Below are positions 31,226-40,126 of a stretch of DNA of 64,000 bases, piece after piece. The notes beneath the pieces were generated by a model. The model was not told the origin of the DNA. It did not search any database and saw only the letters and a program-made list of their open reading frames with translations. The DNA lies in assembly GCA_025359185.1 (NCBI GenBank), contig JANYHF010000052.1:1-64000 (forward strand). The letters are read 5' to 3'. This DNA comes from Hyphomicrobiaceae bacterium. GTDB lineage: Bacteria; Pseudomonadota; Alphaproteobacteria; Rhizobiales; Hyphomicrobiaceae. Made by a program: the position numbers and the translations under genes. Position 1 is the first letter of the stretch, and each line of letters begins with the position of its first letter.

Positions 31226-31516
31226 ATGACACGTGATGAGATTATTGGCGTTCTCGATGCGAACAAAGCGAGGCTCGCCGAGTTGGGCGTTGCCTCACTC
31301 AAGCTGTTCGGCTCGTTTGGCCGGGATGCGGCTCACACCAATAGTGATATTGATCTCATCGTGGCGTTCGATGGCCCCGTGACCTTTGATCGCTTTATGG
31401 ATTTGAGGCTGTTTTTGGAAGACTCGCTCGGCCACTCAATAGACCTCGGGACCGAAGACATGATCCGGCCCGAGTTGAGGCCAGTTGTTGAGCACGAGGC
31501 CATCTGTGTCGCGTGA
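31226..31516 (+). CDS. MNT-type nucleotidyltransferase (antitoxin of HEPN/MNT module)
   Basis: LKLFGSFGRDAAHTNSDIDLIVAFDGPVTFDRFMDLRLFLEDSLGHSIDL: GSxxR...S.IDL motif. Confidence 0.85.
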   Translation: MTRDEIIGVLDANKARLAELGVASLKLFGSFGRDAAHTNSDIDLIVAFDGPVTFDRFMDLRLFLEDSLGHSIDLGTEDMIRPELRPVVEHEAICVA

Positions 31517-31553
31517 CTGGCGGTTGTATTGGCGCGATATCATTGTGTGCTGA
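31506..31553 (+). pseudogene. HEPN/DUF86 toxin stub (15 codons then stop)
   Basis: GTG TCG CGT GAC TGG CGG TTG TAT TGG CGC GAT ATC ATT GTG TGC TGA = (M)SRDWRLYWRDIIVC*; resembles a DUF86 N-terminus and overlaps the MNT gene end. Confidence 0.55.
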
Positions 31554-31582
31554 CAATAAGTGCAAACTTATGTCGGAACAAT

Positions 31583-31628
31583 GAAGGCGCCGAGTTTAGC
31601 ATTCCGGCCATAGTGTGAGTGTAGTAGG
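31583..31628 (+). repeat. mmsA 3'-end repeat, copy B
   Basis: GAAGGCGCCGAGTTTAGCATTCCGGCCATAGTGTGAGTGTAGTAGG; 41/46 identical to copy A; would encode EGAEFSIPAIV*. Confidence 0.85.
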
Positions 31629-31670
31629 ATCGGAATAGTTTCGTTCCATCGCAAAGAGGAGGCAACTCAG

Positions 31671-31895
31671 ATGAGTTACTCGTCAATCATTACGACCAAC
31701 CCTGCGGTGCGTAGTGGAAAACCAAGCATCCGGGACACGCGGGTTACAGTAACCGATGTGCTCGAATACCTCGCTGGCGGCATGTCTAATGACGAAATAC
31801 TGCACGACTTCCCCTACCTGACGCGTGACGATATCCGTGCCTGCCTTGAATTTGCCGCCGAGCGTGAGCGCCGCATTCTGACAGCGGCCCCATGA
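31671..31895 (+). CDS. DUF433 family antitoxin
   Basis: SIITTNPAVRSGKPSIRDTRVTVTDVLEYLAGGMSNDEILHDFPYLTRDDIRACLEFAAERERR. Confidence 0.9.
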   Translation: MSYSSIITTNPAVRSGKPSIRDTRVTVTDVLEYLAGGMSNDEILHDFPYLTRDDIRACLEFAAERERRILTAAP

Positions 31896-32011
31896 AGCTC
31901 CTGCTCGATTCAAATCTCGCTCCGAGTTTGGCGGGTTTGATCAGCGACATCTTTTCAGGCACCGCCCAAGTTCGCACCTTTGGACTGGGACCCGACGATT
32001 TGGCAATCTAG
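31892..32011 (+). pseudogene. DUF5615 (PIN-like) toxin, truncated
   Basis: MKLLLDSNLAPSLAGLISDIFSGTAQVRTFGLGPDDLAI* then in frame DFAAQRD leading into mmsA repeat copy C; ATGA overlap with DUF433. Confidence 0.8.
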
Positions 32012-32026
32012 GATTTCGCTGCGCAA

Positions 32027-32072
32027 AGAGACGCCGGGTTCAGCATTCCGGCGATGGGGTGAATGTGGTAAG
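32027..32072 (+). repeat. mmsA 3'-end repeat, copy C
   Basis: ...GCCGGGTTCAGCATTCCGGCGATGGGGTGAATGTGGTAAG; 35/40 identical to copy A over the core; encodes AGFSIPAMG*. Confidence 0.8.
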
Positions 32073-32080
32073 CTGGCGGT

Positions 32081-32656
32081 ATGAACACTCTGACCCTAGT
32101 CCGCATGACCGTCGAAGAGTTCCACGCTTGGGCTGACAAGCGCGAGGCGTCGCTCGACTATGACGAGCCGAAATGGGAACTGTTCGACGGGGTGCCGGAG
32201 ATGCAAGCGAGCGAGAGATGGGTGCATACCCGGCTGAAATATCAAATCATGCGGGCCATAGATCGTGCCATTGAGGCCGCTGGTCTGAAGTTGGAGGCCG
32301 GCATCGCCGGCATTGGCGTCAAGATCGGCGTGAATGCCGAATATGTGCCCGAAGTCGTCGTTTTCCCCGCCGGGATCATTCAGGAGAATGATCGTGAGGC
32401 ACCAAATCCGGTGATCGTTGTCGAGGTGCTGTCGCCGTCGAGCCGCAACAAAGACCTGCGGACAAAGGCGGATGGCTACGGCCGTGTTCCCACCATCGAG
32501 CATTACCTTGCTGTTGACCCGGACGGCGGCGTTGTGATTCCTTTCCGCCGGAAAGGGACCAAACTGGTCCGGCCCAAAGAGGGGCTCAACTCAGGCGAGT
32601 TGAGGCTCGATCCGCCCGGATTGATATTGAAGGCGGAAGATTTGTTGCCCGATTGA
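32081..32656 (+). CDS. Uma2/DUF820 family putative restriction endonuclease
   Basis: MTVEEFHAWADKREASLDYDEPKWELFDGVPEMQ...PEVVVFPAG...PNPVIVVEVLSPSSRNKDLRTKADGYGRVPTIEHYLAVDP. Confidence 0.88.
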   Translation: MNTLTLVRMTVEEFHAWADKREASLDYDEPKWELFDGVPEMQASERWVHTRLKYQIMRAIDRAIEAAGLKLEAGIAGIGVKIGVNAEYVPEVVVFPAGIIQENDREAPNPVIVVEVLSPSSRNKDLRTKADGYGRVPTIEHYLAVDPDGGVVIPFRRKGTKLVRPKEGLNSGELRLDPPGLILKAEDLLPD

Positions 32657-32802
32657 AACTGGACCAGAGCGGCTGACGCTGGCGGACCTCTACGAGGACG
32701 TCGCGTTCGACGACCCGGCAAACACTTAGTCACCTCAGGCTATCTGTGCGCCTGCGTCACCTCGATGTTGCACCGCACGCTTGGCCGGGTTACGCCCCCC
32801 GG

Positions 32803-34065
32803 ATGAGCTCCACAACCACCCTTTGCGGTATCGACTTCGGCACCTCCAACTCTACCATCGCCATTGTGCGGGGGCACGAGACTACGCTCGTCCCGGTCGA
32901 AGACAGCCACACCACCATTCCCAGCGCCATCTTCTACCCGACCGATGGCGCAGCTGTGCTCTATGGCCGGGCGGCGACGCGGGCCTATACGGAACGCGAG
33001 CCGGGGCGTCTCATGCGTTCGCTCAAATCCATCCTCGGCTCCGACCTCATCGCCGAACGCACCTCGGTGGGCGGGCAATGGCGCACTTTTGAGAGCATCC
33101 TGGTCGGCTTCCTGAAGCACCTGAAGGCAAATGCCGAAGCCTTCGCGGGCGGCCCCATCGACAGCGTCGTCATGGGCCGGCCGGTGCATTTTGTTGACAA
33201 CAACGAGGCGGTCGACGCGCGCGCCGAGGCCAAGCTCGGCGACATCGCACGGGCGGCGGGGTTCAAGACAGTCGCCTTCCAGTTCGAGCCCATCGCCGCA
33301 GCCCTCTCCTTCGAGCACACACTCACCCGCAACGAACTCGTCTTCATCGCCGACATCGGCGGCGGCACGGCGGACTTTTCCGTCGTCGAGGTGGGGTCGG
33401 ACAGGCGCGCCAAGGTGGACCGGGCCGGCGACATCCTCGCAAATGACGGCGTTCGCGTCGGCGGCACCAATCTCGATATGCGGCTCAGCATGGCGGCGGT
33501 GATGCCTCATCTGGGCTCGCGCGCCGTCACTGTGCAGGGCCACGACCTGCCGCGCTGGCCGTTCATCGATCTCGCCACCTGGCACCGCATCCACACCCTG
33601 CTCACACCCAAGAACATGAGCCTGATGAAGCAGATCCTGTCGGATTGCGCGCAGCCTGACGTGTTCGGCCGCTATGTCGAGGTGATCAAGCAGCAGACCG
33701 GGCATTTGCTGGCCACCAAGGTCGAGCAAGCCAAGATTGATTTATCAAACACCGGGAGCCTTGACGTTGATCTCAGCGAGCCCGTGCCGGGACTGCGGAT
33801 CAAAACGACCGTGGGTGAGTTTGAAGAGGCCATCGCGGAGGAACTGGAGCGGCTGCATATGACTGTGGCGGCCACCATCGCGGCCTCCGGTCAAAAGCCA
33901 TCCGCCATCACCACCGTGTTCCTCACCGGCGGCACCTCGGCCGTGCCCGCCGTCCGGCGTGTGCTGACGGAGCAACTGCCCCAGGCGACGGTGATCGAGG
34001 GCGATCTGTTCAACAGCGTCGGTTTTGGTCTGGCGTTAGAGGCCAAGCGGCGATTCAGGAGGTAA
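32803..34065 (+). CDS. Hsp70 family protein (YegD-like)
   Basis: LCGIDFGTSNSTIAIVRG...FQFEPIAAALSFEHTLTRNELVFIADIGGGTADFSVVEV...LTGGTSAVPAVRR. Confidence 0.92.
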   Translation: MSSTTTLCGIDFGTSNSTIAIVRGHETTLVPVEDSHTTIPSAIFYPTDGAAVLYGRAATRAYTEREPGRLMRSLKSILGSDLIAERTSVGGQWRTFESILVGFLKHLKANAEAFAGGPIDSVVMGRPVHFVDNNEAVDARAEAKLGDIARAAGFKTVAFQFEPIAAALSFEHTLTRNELVFIADIGGGTADFSVVEVGSDRRAKVDRAGDILANDGVRVGGTNLDMRLSMAAVMPHLGSRAVTVQGHDLPRWPFIDLATWHRIHTLLTPKNMSLMKQILSDCAQPDVFGRYVEVIKQQTGHLLATKVEQAKIDLSNTGSLDVDLSEPVPGLRIKTTVGEFEEAIAEELERLHMTVAATIAASGQKPSAITTVFLTGGTSAVPAVRRVLTEQLPQATVIEGDLFNSVGFGLALEAKRRFRR

Positions 34066-34088
34066 CTCCCCCGGGTCGATGGGTCTTG

Positions 34089-34205
34089 CCGCCCCACCCC
34101 CTCCTTGTTCCTCCCCCTCAAGGGGGAGGAGACGCTGGCCTCGATAATGCGGTGCAAGCGTCCTTCCCCCTTGAGGGGGGAAGGACACGATGGGGGTGGG
34201 GCTGG
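34089..34205. repeat. Intergenic C/G-rich palindromic element
   Basis: GCCCCACCCCCTCCTTGTTCCTCCCCCTCAAGGGGGAGGAGACGCTGG...CGTCCTTCCCCCTTGAGGGGGGAAGGACACGATGGGGGTGGGGC. Confidence 0.85.
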
Positions 34206-34266
34206 AAAGCCGAGCAACGTCCTCGGACGTTCGATACCCCATCGGAAACACTTTTTGGGCGAGCCA

Positions 34267-37026
34267 CTAAGAAGCAACGGCAACGCCAATCACCGCACCG
34301 CCAAACACATCAGCCAGCCGCCGCCGGATGCGGCCGGAACGTTCTTCCTCAAGGACCCGCCCGCCTTGCAGGTCCGTGACGTAGAACACGTCGACCGCAC
34401 GCTCACCATACGTTGCAATATGTGCAGAGTTGATATCGAGACCGAGATCAGACAGGGCGCTGGTGAGGTCGTAGAGCAGGCCAGCCCGGTCGAGGCCCGA
34501 TACCTCGATGACGGTGAACCGCTCCGACATCTGATTGTTGATGACCACTTCGGGCACCAGGCTGAAGGCCGCCGACCGGCCGTGCACCGGCTTGCGCCGC
34601 GCCATGACGTCTTGCAGCGTCACGCTGCCATCAAGCAGTTTTCCAATGGTTTCGCCGATGCGGCCCGCGAGCCGCAGTTCGTCCTCCTCCTCGAACTCGC
34701 GCTTGATGAGAAACGTATCCAGCGCCATATTATCCGTCGTCGTTGAAATACTCGCGCCCATGATGTTGGCCCCGGTTGCCGCGCAGGCACCCGCGAACAG
34801 CGCCAGCAAACGGGTCACATTCGGCGCCAGAAGCGTCAGCTCGGTGACAGCGGTGAAGGCGTCGGACCGCGCCTGATAGGCAAAGCGCTTGCCGGCTGCC
34901 TCGGTGTCGCGCAGCAGCCGGACGTGCTCGGCCTGGCGGCCCGTATCTGACCGCAGCCAATAGGCGCCGGGCAGCCGGGCGATGGCGCGGTCGAGGTCTG
35001 CCGCCGGCCAACCGGAAAGAGCCGTACGCAGAGCACTTTGGGCATCGGCCACCCGGTCACCGTGGCCCACCTTAGTATGCCCGCCCGCCAGCACGGGCTC
35101 CGTCTCGTAATACAGTGTCCGCAGCAATTGGCCTTTCCAGCCGTTCCACACGCCTGGCCCGACCGCGCGAATATCGGCGACCGTGAGAATGAGCAGCAGC
35201 CGCAGCCGCTCCGGGCTCTGCACAATCTTGGCGAAATCGCTGATGGTCTTGGGGTCGCTGAGATCGCGGCCTTGCGCGATCATCGACATGGTGAGGTGCT
35301 GTTCGATCAGCCAGGCCACGATTTCGGTCTCCGACGGTGACAGGCCGAGGCGTGGACAGGTCTCGCGAGCGATGGCCGCGCCCGTCACCGAATGGTCGCC
35401 CGCCAGCCGCTTGCCCGCATCATGCAGCAGCACCGCCACATAGAGCGCGCGCCGGTTCTGCACCTGCTTGATGATTTGCGAGGACAGCGGATGATCATCG
35501 CCCAGCGTACCCCGCTCGATCTCCGACAACAGACCGACAGCGCGGATCGAGTGCTCATCAACCGTATAGTGATGATACATGTTGAACTGCATCATGGCGA
35601 CAATGCGTCCGAATTCCGGGATGAACCGTCCGAGCACTCCGGTCTCGTTCATCGACCGCAGCACCCGCTCGACGCCCTTGGGTTCTGTGAGCAATTCGAG
35701 AAAGATCCGGCGCGCGTCCGGGTTGGCGCGCAAGGCATCATCGATCAGCGGGCGCGATTGGCGCAGCAGCCGCACCGCATCGGGATGCAGCTGAACGCCC
35801 CAGATTTCCGCCTGCTGGAAAATCCGGATGATGTTGACCGGGTCCAGCCGGAAAATGGCGTCATTGACCGTATCAAGCCGCCCGTTCTCGATGCGGAAAT
35901 CCGATGTCCGCCGCATTTTTGCCCGGGTCCGCCAGTTCAGCGGCGCCAGCAGCCGCTCGAACATAGGCGTCGATTTCACTTGCTTCATTTCCAAAGCCGC
36001 GCTCGCCGCCAGCGTCAGTTCACCGACTTCGCGGGCGACCAGAAAGTAGTGCTTCATGAACCGCTCAGCCGCGATCAGCCCGCCGCGAGCCACATAGCCG
36101 AGCTTTTCGGCCAGCACAGGCTGCACATCAAAACTCAGGCGCTCCTCGGGGCGTCCCGCGATAAAATGCAGATGGCAACGAACCGTCCAAAGAAAATCCT
36201 CACACTGGCGAAAATTGCGGTACTCGGACGAGGTAAACAGCCCGGCCTCGCTGGCGACGCCAATATCGCGGCCATAGACATAGGTCACCAGCCAATGCAG
36301 CGTATGCAGATCGCGCAAGCCCCCCTTGCCGTCCTTGATGTTGGGCTCGACCTTGTAGCGGCTCTCACCCGTGCGCCGGTGCCGCTCGTCGCGCTCGGCG
36401 AGCTTGGCATCGACGAATTCGCGGTAGGTGGCGGGGCCAAGTTCGGCCCGGAACCGGCGCATGAGGCCGGCGACCAGCTCCGTACTGCCCGCAATCAGCC
36501 GGCTGTCCAGCAACGACGTGCGGATGGTCATATCGGTGCGCGCCAGCGCCAGGCACTGGTCCACCGAGCGCGTGGCGTGGCCAACCTTCAGGCCAAGATC
36601 CCACAGCATATAGAGCAGGAATTCGACGACGCTTTCGCCCCACGGCGTCTGCTTGTAGGGAAGGAGGAACAGCAGATCGATGTCGGATTTGGGGGCCAGC
36701 AGGCCACGGCCGTAACCGCCAGTGGCGACCACGGCCATGTGCTGGGCATCCGACGGATTGCCCGCATGATAAAGGCGCCGCGTGACGAAGCGGAACAGCG
36801 CGCCGATCACGCCGTCATGCAGATGCGAGAGCGCGGCGGCGCAGGCCCGGCCGTTCTTGTCGGTATCAAGTTGGCGGCGCGCGGACTCGCGGCCCTCGGC
36901 CAGCGCCAGTTTCGCGCGGCCAAGGATGGCGGCGCGCAACGTGGCGTCCTGGCCGCCAAGCTGCGTGTATAGCGCCGCGAAGTCCACGTCGAGAAAAGGC
37001 GCGCTCGCCAAAGATCCCGAATCCAT
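34267..37026 (-). CDS. glnD: [Protein-PII] uridylyltransferase / uridylyl-removing enzyme
   Basis: VVATGGYGRGLLAPKSDIDLLFLLPY nucleotidyltransferase motif, HD region LLHDAGKRLAGDHS, C-terminal ACT-like repeats. Confidence 0.95.
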   Translation of the reverse strand: MDSGSLASAPFLDVDFAALYTQLGGQDATLRAAILGRAKLALAEGRESARRQLDTDKNGRACAAALSHLHDGVIGALFRFVTRRLYHAGNPSDAQHMAVVATGGYGRGLLAPKSDIDLLFLLPYKQTPWGESVVEFLLYMLWDLGLKVGHATRSVDQCLALARTDMTIRTSLLDSRLIAGSTELVAGLMRRFRAELGPATYREFVDAKLAERDERHRRTGESRYKVEPNIKDGKGGLRDLHTLHWLVTYVYGRDIGVASEAGLFTSSEYRNFRQCEDFLWTVRCHLHFIAGRPEERLSFDVQPVLAEKLGYVARGGLIAAERFMKHYFLVAREVGELTLAASAALEMKQVKSTPMFERLLAPLNWRTRAKMRRTSDFRIENGRLDTVNDAIFRLDPVNIIRIFQQAEIWGVQLHPDAVRLLRQSRPLIDDALRANPDARRIFLELLTEPKGVERVLRSMNETGVLGRFIPEFGRIVAMMQFNMYHHYTVDEHSIRAVGLLSEIERGTLGDDHPLSSQIIKQVQNRRALYVAVLLHDAGKRLAGDHSVTGAAIARETCPRLGLSPSETEIVAWLIEQHLTMSMIAQGRDLSDPKTISDFAKIVQSPERLRLLLILTVADIRAVGPGVWNGWKGQLLRTLYYETEPVLAGGHTKVGHGDRVADAQSALRTALSGWPAADLDRAIARLPGAYWLRSDTGRQAEHVRLLRDTEAAGKRFAYQARSDAFTAVTELTLLAPNVTRLLALFAGACAATGANIMGASISTTTDNMALDTFLIKREFEEEDELRLAGRIGETIGKLLDGSVTLQDVMARRKPVHGRSAAFSLVPEVVINNQMSERFTVIEVSGLDRAGLLYDLTSALSDLGLDINSAHIATYGERAVDVFYVTDLQGGRVLEEERSGRIRRRLADVFGGAVIGVAVAS

Positions 37027-37040
37027 CGCATCTTCCCTTC

Positions 37041-37126
37041 GTCATGGTAGCGACGGCTGCCATCCACGGCGACACGCCAAGAACTTGCTGATCGTTGGCG
37101 TGGATGGCAGCCTTCGCAGCCATGAC
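37041..37126. repeat. Intergenic inverted repeat upstream of glnD
   Basis: GTCATGGTAGCGACGGCTGCCATCCACG (37041-37068) vs CGTGGATGGCAGCCTTCGCAGCCATGAC (37099-37126), 25/28 complementary. Confidence 0.8.
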
Positions 37127-37206
37127 GATAAAGGGAACACAACTTTTACGCCAACCATTAGCGTCCGGCTTGACCCTATCGCGCCCGCCCTCTACGCCAT
37201 CACGCC

Positions 37207-38130
37207 ATGACCCCACCCTCCTCCTTTCGCGGCATCGTGGCGCTGTTGCTGGCTGCTGCTATGTTTGTCAGTACCGACGTGTTCATGAAGGCATCGATGG
37301 CGGAGTTGCCGCCGTTCGAGGTGCTGATGTTGCGGGGCGTGGCGGCGGCCATCTGGTGCCTGCCGGTGGTGCTGCTGCTGGGTTACGGCCCGCAGCTTGC
37401 GCAGGGGCTCAACCGCTGGGTGCTGCTGCGAGCGGCCAGCGAGACGCTCGCCGTGCTGATTTTCGTGTTCACGCTGAAGCGGATGCCGTTGGGTGACCTT
37501 ACGGCGTTGACGCAGACGGCGCCGCTGTTCCTGGTGCTGGGGGCGGGGTTTTTCTGGCGCGAGCCGGTTGGGATCTGGCGCGTGCTGCTAGTTATTTCCG
37601 GATTTGCCGGGGCGGTGATGGTGGCGCAACCGGGGGCTGTCACGGCGTCGGTCTATGCGCCGCTCGGGCTGTGTGCGGCGGTGTTCGGTGCGGGGCGCGA
37701 TCTCCTCTCGCGCAAGGTGCCGCCGCAGGTACCGACGCTGCTTGCGACCTTGGCGACAATTGTGATGGTGATGGCGGCGGCTGGGCTTGGCACGCTGCTG
37801 TTCGAGACCTGGGTGGCCCCGCGCACGGTGCATCTGCAAATGCTGGGCACGGCGGGGCTGCTGCTGATGGGCGCGCATTTTCTGCTGATGCAGGCGTTCC
37901 GCTGGGCGCGCGCGGGCACACTGGCACCGTTCCTCTACGGGTTCACGGTGTGGGCGATGCTGGCGGGAATTGTGATCTTTGGCGACCGGCCGAATGGGCT
38001 TGGCCTGACAGGCGTCGCGCTGATCATCGCCAGCGGGCTTGCTGTAGCGATGCTGGATGGCAGTGCGCAGCGGACCACGATTGCCAACGGCCGCCCCGGA
38101 GGGCAGGAGCGGCCATCGTCAGCTCAATGA
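37207..38130 (+). CDS. DMT/EamA family transporter
   Basis: Multi-TM; ALLLAAAMFVSTDVFMKASMAELPPFEVLMLRGVAAAIWCLPV... two EamA-like halves. Confidence 0.85.
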   Translation: MTPPSSFRGIVALLLAAAMFVSTDVFMKASMAELPPFEVLMLRGVAAAIWCLPVVLLLGYGPQLAQGLNRWVLLRAASETLAVLIFVFTLKRMPLGDLTALTQTAPLFLVLGAGFFWREPVGIWRVLLVISGFAGAVMVAQPGAVTASVYAPLGLCAAVFGAGRDLLSRKVPPQVPTLLATLATIVMVMAAAGLGTLLFETWVAPRTVHLQMLGTAGLLLMGAHFLLMQAFRWARAGTLAPFLYGFTVWAMLAGIVIFGDRPNGLGLTGVALIIASGLAVAMLDGSAQRTTIANGRPGGQERPSSAQ

Positions 38131-38426
38131 TCTAGGCCTAAACTGGCCCAGCAACACACTTGTTTGGCTGCCTGACGGCATCGAAGCCGGCCCTGTCGTC
38201 GCCATGGGCTCGGAAGGGCTGTTCGAGGCCGCAATGCGGTGGGTGCAGGACCGGCTTGGCCGCTTGGGCCGGGACGGTTCCTGCGACGATGATCGCTGCC
38301 GTGATGACAGCAGCGAGCTTGCGGGTAAATCGCATGATCGCTCTCCGTTTCAAAAATACCTGAGCACCGCGGGTGTGCGGTGCTCAGTACACTGTGATGA
38401 TGACAGCTTAGGCCGGCAGCTCGGGC

Positions 38427-38603
38427 CTAGCGCGCCAAGCAGGCGATGTACTGACGGAAGCCATCACGATCGCTGCCACTGTCCTGGCGGGAAGCGCGGT
38501 CTTTTTCAACTTGGCACGCCTGCCATGACGCGGCGCTGGCGGGGGCTGCGGTGAAGGCGGCTGCGGACAGGGCGAAAACGATGGCGAGGGAAACGGTTTT
38601 CAT
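38427..38603 (-). CDS. Small secreted protein (58 aa), unknown function
   Basis: MKTVSLAIVFALSAAAFTAAPASAASWQACQVEKDRASRQDSGSDRDGFRQYIACLAR*; clear signal peptide; not in the supplied ORF list. Confidence 0.5.
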   Translation of the reverse strand: MKTVSLAIVFALSAAAFTAAPASAASWQACQVEKDRASRQDSGSDRDGFRQYIACLAR

Positions 38604-38805
38604 GATGATCTAGCTCCACGTTTTGGTTTGCTAGGTGGACGTGTTGTTCGTCCACCCTTGCCCCTTTCTACGGGACAACAGTGCAAATGGTTCAACGTAT
38701 GGAGCTTTAAAAGGGGAGATGAAGAGGACGTGAAGAGGTGTGAAGCGGCAGTGCTCATTCGCGACAAAAGACGCCGGGGCTTTGATCGATCATTGCTGAA
38801 AAGCA

Positions 38806-38829
38806 GAAGGGGCGCCGGAGCGCCCCTTC
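38806..38829 (-). terminator. Rho-independent terminator-like hairpin downstream of porin 1
   Basis: GAAGGGGCGC-CGGA-GCGCCCCTTC, followed on the minus strand by TGCTTTT. Confidence 0.65.
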
Positions 38830-38860
38830 CTTTGATACGTTTCGGGATCAGCCGTTTGAC

Positions 38861-40126
38861 TTAGAAGGCAACCTTCAAGCCCATCATCCAGCTGTTCTCG
38901 TCCTTGCAACCGCCGACGCAGGGCGTACCAGTTCCATCTGCCGAAAGATGCTGGAACTGCCCGTAAAGGAGGCTTGCAGCAGGGTCGATGCTCTGGGTCA
39001 CACCTACGAAGAAGCCCTTGCCAGTTACGTCGAGCCTAGCGATGTCTTTTGTCTGCTGGAAGCCGCCGTACACGGCAGTCTCTCCCATGCCGTTAACGTT
39101 CTTGCGCCAGCCGCCCTTGATGAACCAATTGTTGGCGCTGCCGCCCTTCGTCGCTTGATTGTTCTGGACTGCATCATACTCGCCGGTAACGAACAACCCC
39201 GACGGCTTGTTGAACAACGACGCGCCAATCAGCCAGCGGCTTTCCGTTCCGACGACAGTCTCGGTTTCCGCCTGATAAGCGGCCGACAGCGAAACATCCG
39301 TGCCGCCATGAGATGCGTCATAGCCAAGAGCGACCGAGGCTACGTCATCACCACCCGACTTCACGACAGCCGGGACGCCAAAAATTACCTGCGAATCGTT
39401 GTGGCCCAGCGACGCCGAAACTTGGAAGCCACCCATCGTAGGCGAGTCATAACGGATTGTCTCGCCGCGAATGCCACCGATATTGTCCAGAGCATTATAC
39501 CAGGAGCCCAAGAAACTACCAGCGGCGTCCCTGATTTGAATGCCAGCAGCCAGATCAATGATACCACCATTGTAGGCGTTGGCACCACTATCCCCGCCCA
39601 GATCCGAGCGTCCATTAGCGCTCTTGTATGCGCTACTGCGATGCCCCACCGTCAGGCGACCAATCGACTTGCTGTCCATGTAAACGTAGACTTCGACAGG
39701 CGCAATCTTACCATTAGCAGAATATCCCAGAGGGCTGTCAGCCTGCAGACCGTTGCCGTCACCAGGATCACCAAAACGAGCATCAAAGCCCAAGTTATAC
39801 CCTACCGTAAAATCGCTCGATACTTTGCCCGAACCGGCAAAGGTGAAACCGCCACCGATTGTATCAGGCGTAATAACGTTAGCGTCGTTCTCAATCCCGT
39901 CATTCCAGAATAGGATCCCCGACGTCACAGCGCCCGAAAGCGTTACGCTAACCTTCCGGTTGCCCTTACGGACCGTAGTCGCTTCGAGTTCCGCAACGCG
40001 GCTCTCGAGGTCGGCGCAGCAATCACCACCGAGGTCGGCGGCGCGAGCGGCGGTTGGTGCCAAGGTGACGCTGCCAACGATGAGGCTTGCGGCGGCGGCG
40101 ATCGCCAGATAACTGGTCGTCTTCAT
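38861..40126 (-). CDS. Porin (alphaproteobacterial type), copy 1
   Basis: Signal peptide; ADLGGDCCADLESRVAELEATTVRKGNRKVSVTLSGAVTSGILFWNDG; beta-strand-rich, C-terminal Phe. Confidence 0.88.
   Translation of the reverse strand: MKTTSYLAIAAAASLIVGSVTLAPTAARAADLGGDCCADLESRVAELEATTVRKGNRKVSVTLSGAVTSGILFWNDGIENDANVITPDTIGGGFTFAGSGKVSSDFTVGYNLGFDARFGDPGDGNGLQADSPLGYSANGKIAPVEVYVYMDSKSIGRLTVGHRSSAYKSANGRSDLGGDSGANAYNGGIIDLAAGIQIRDAAGSFLGSWYNALDNIGGIRGETIRYDSPTMGGFQVSASLGHNDSQVIFGVPAVVKSGGDDVASVALGYDASHGGTDVSLSAAYQAETETVVGTESRWLIGASLFNKPSGLFVTGEYDAVQNNQATKGGSANNWFIKGGWRKNVNGMGETAVYGGFQQTKDIARLDVTGKGFFVGVTQSIDPAASLLYGQFQHLSADGTGTPCVGGCKDENSWMMGLKVAF

Noticed and set aside
35392-36972. 526-aa plus-strand ORF
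   Set aside because: Lies entirely antisense to glnD; composition (His/Gln/Arg/Pro-rich) is that of a GC-rich shadow frame.
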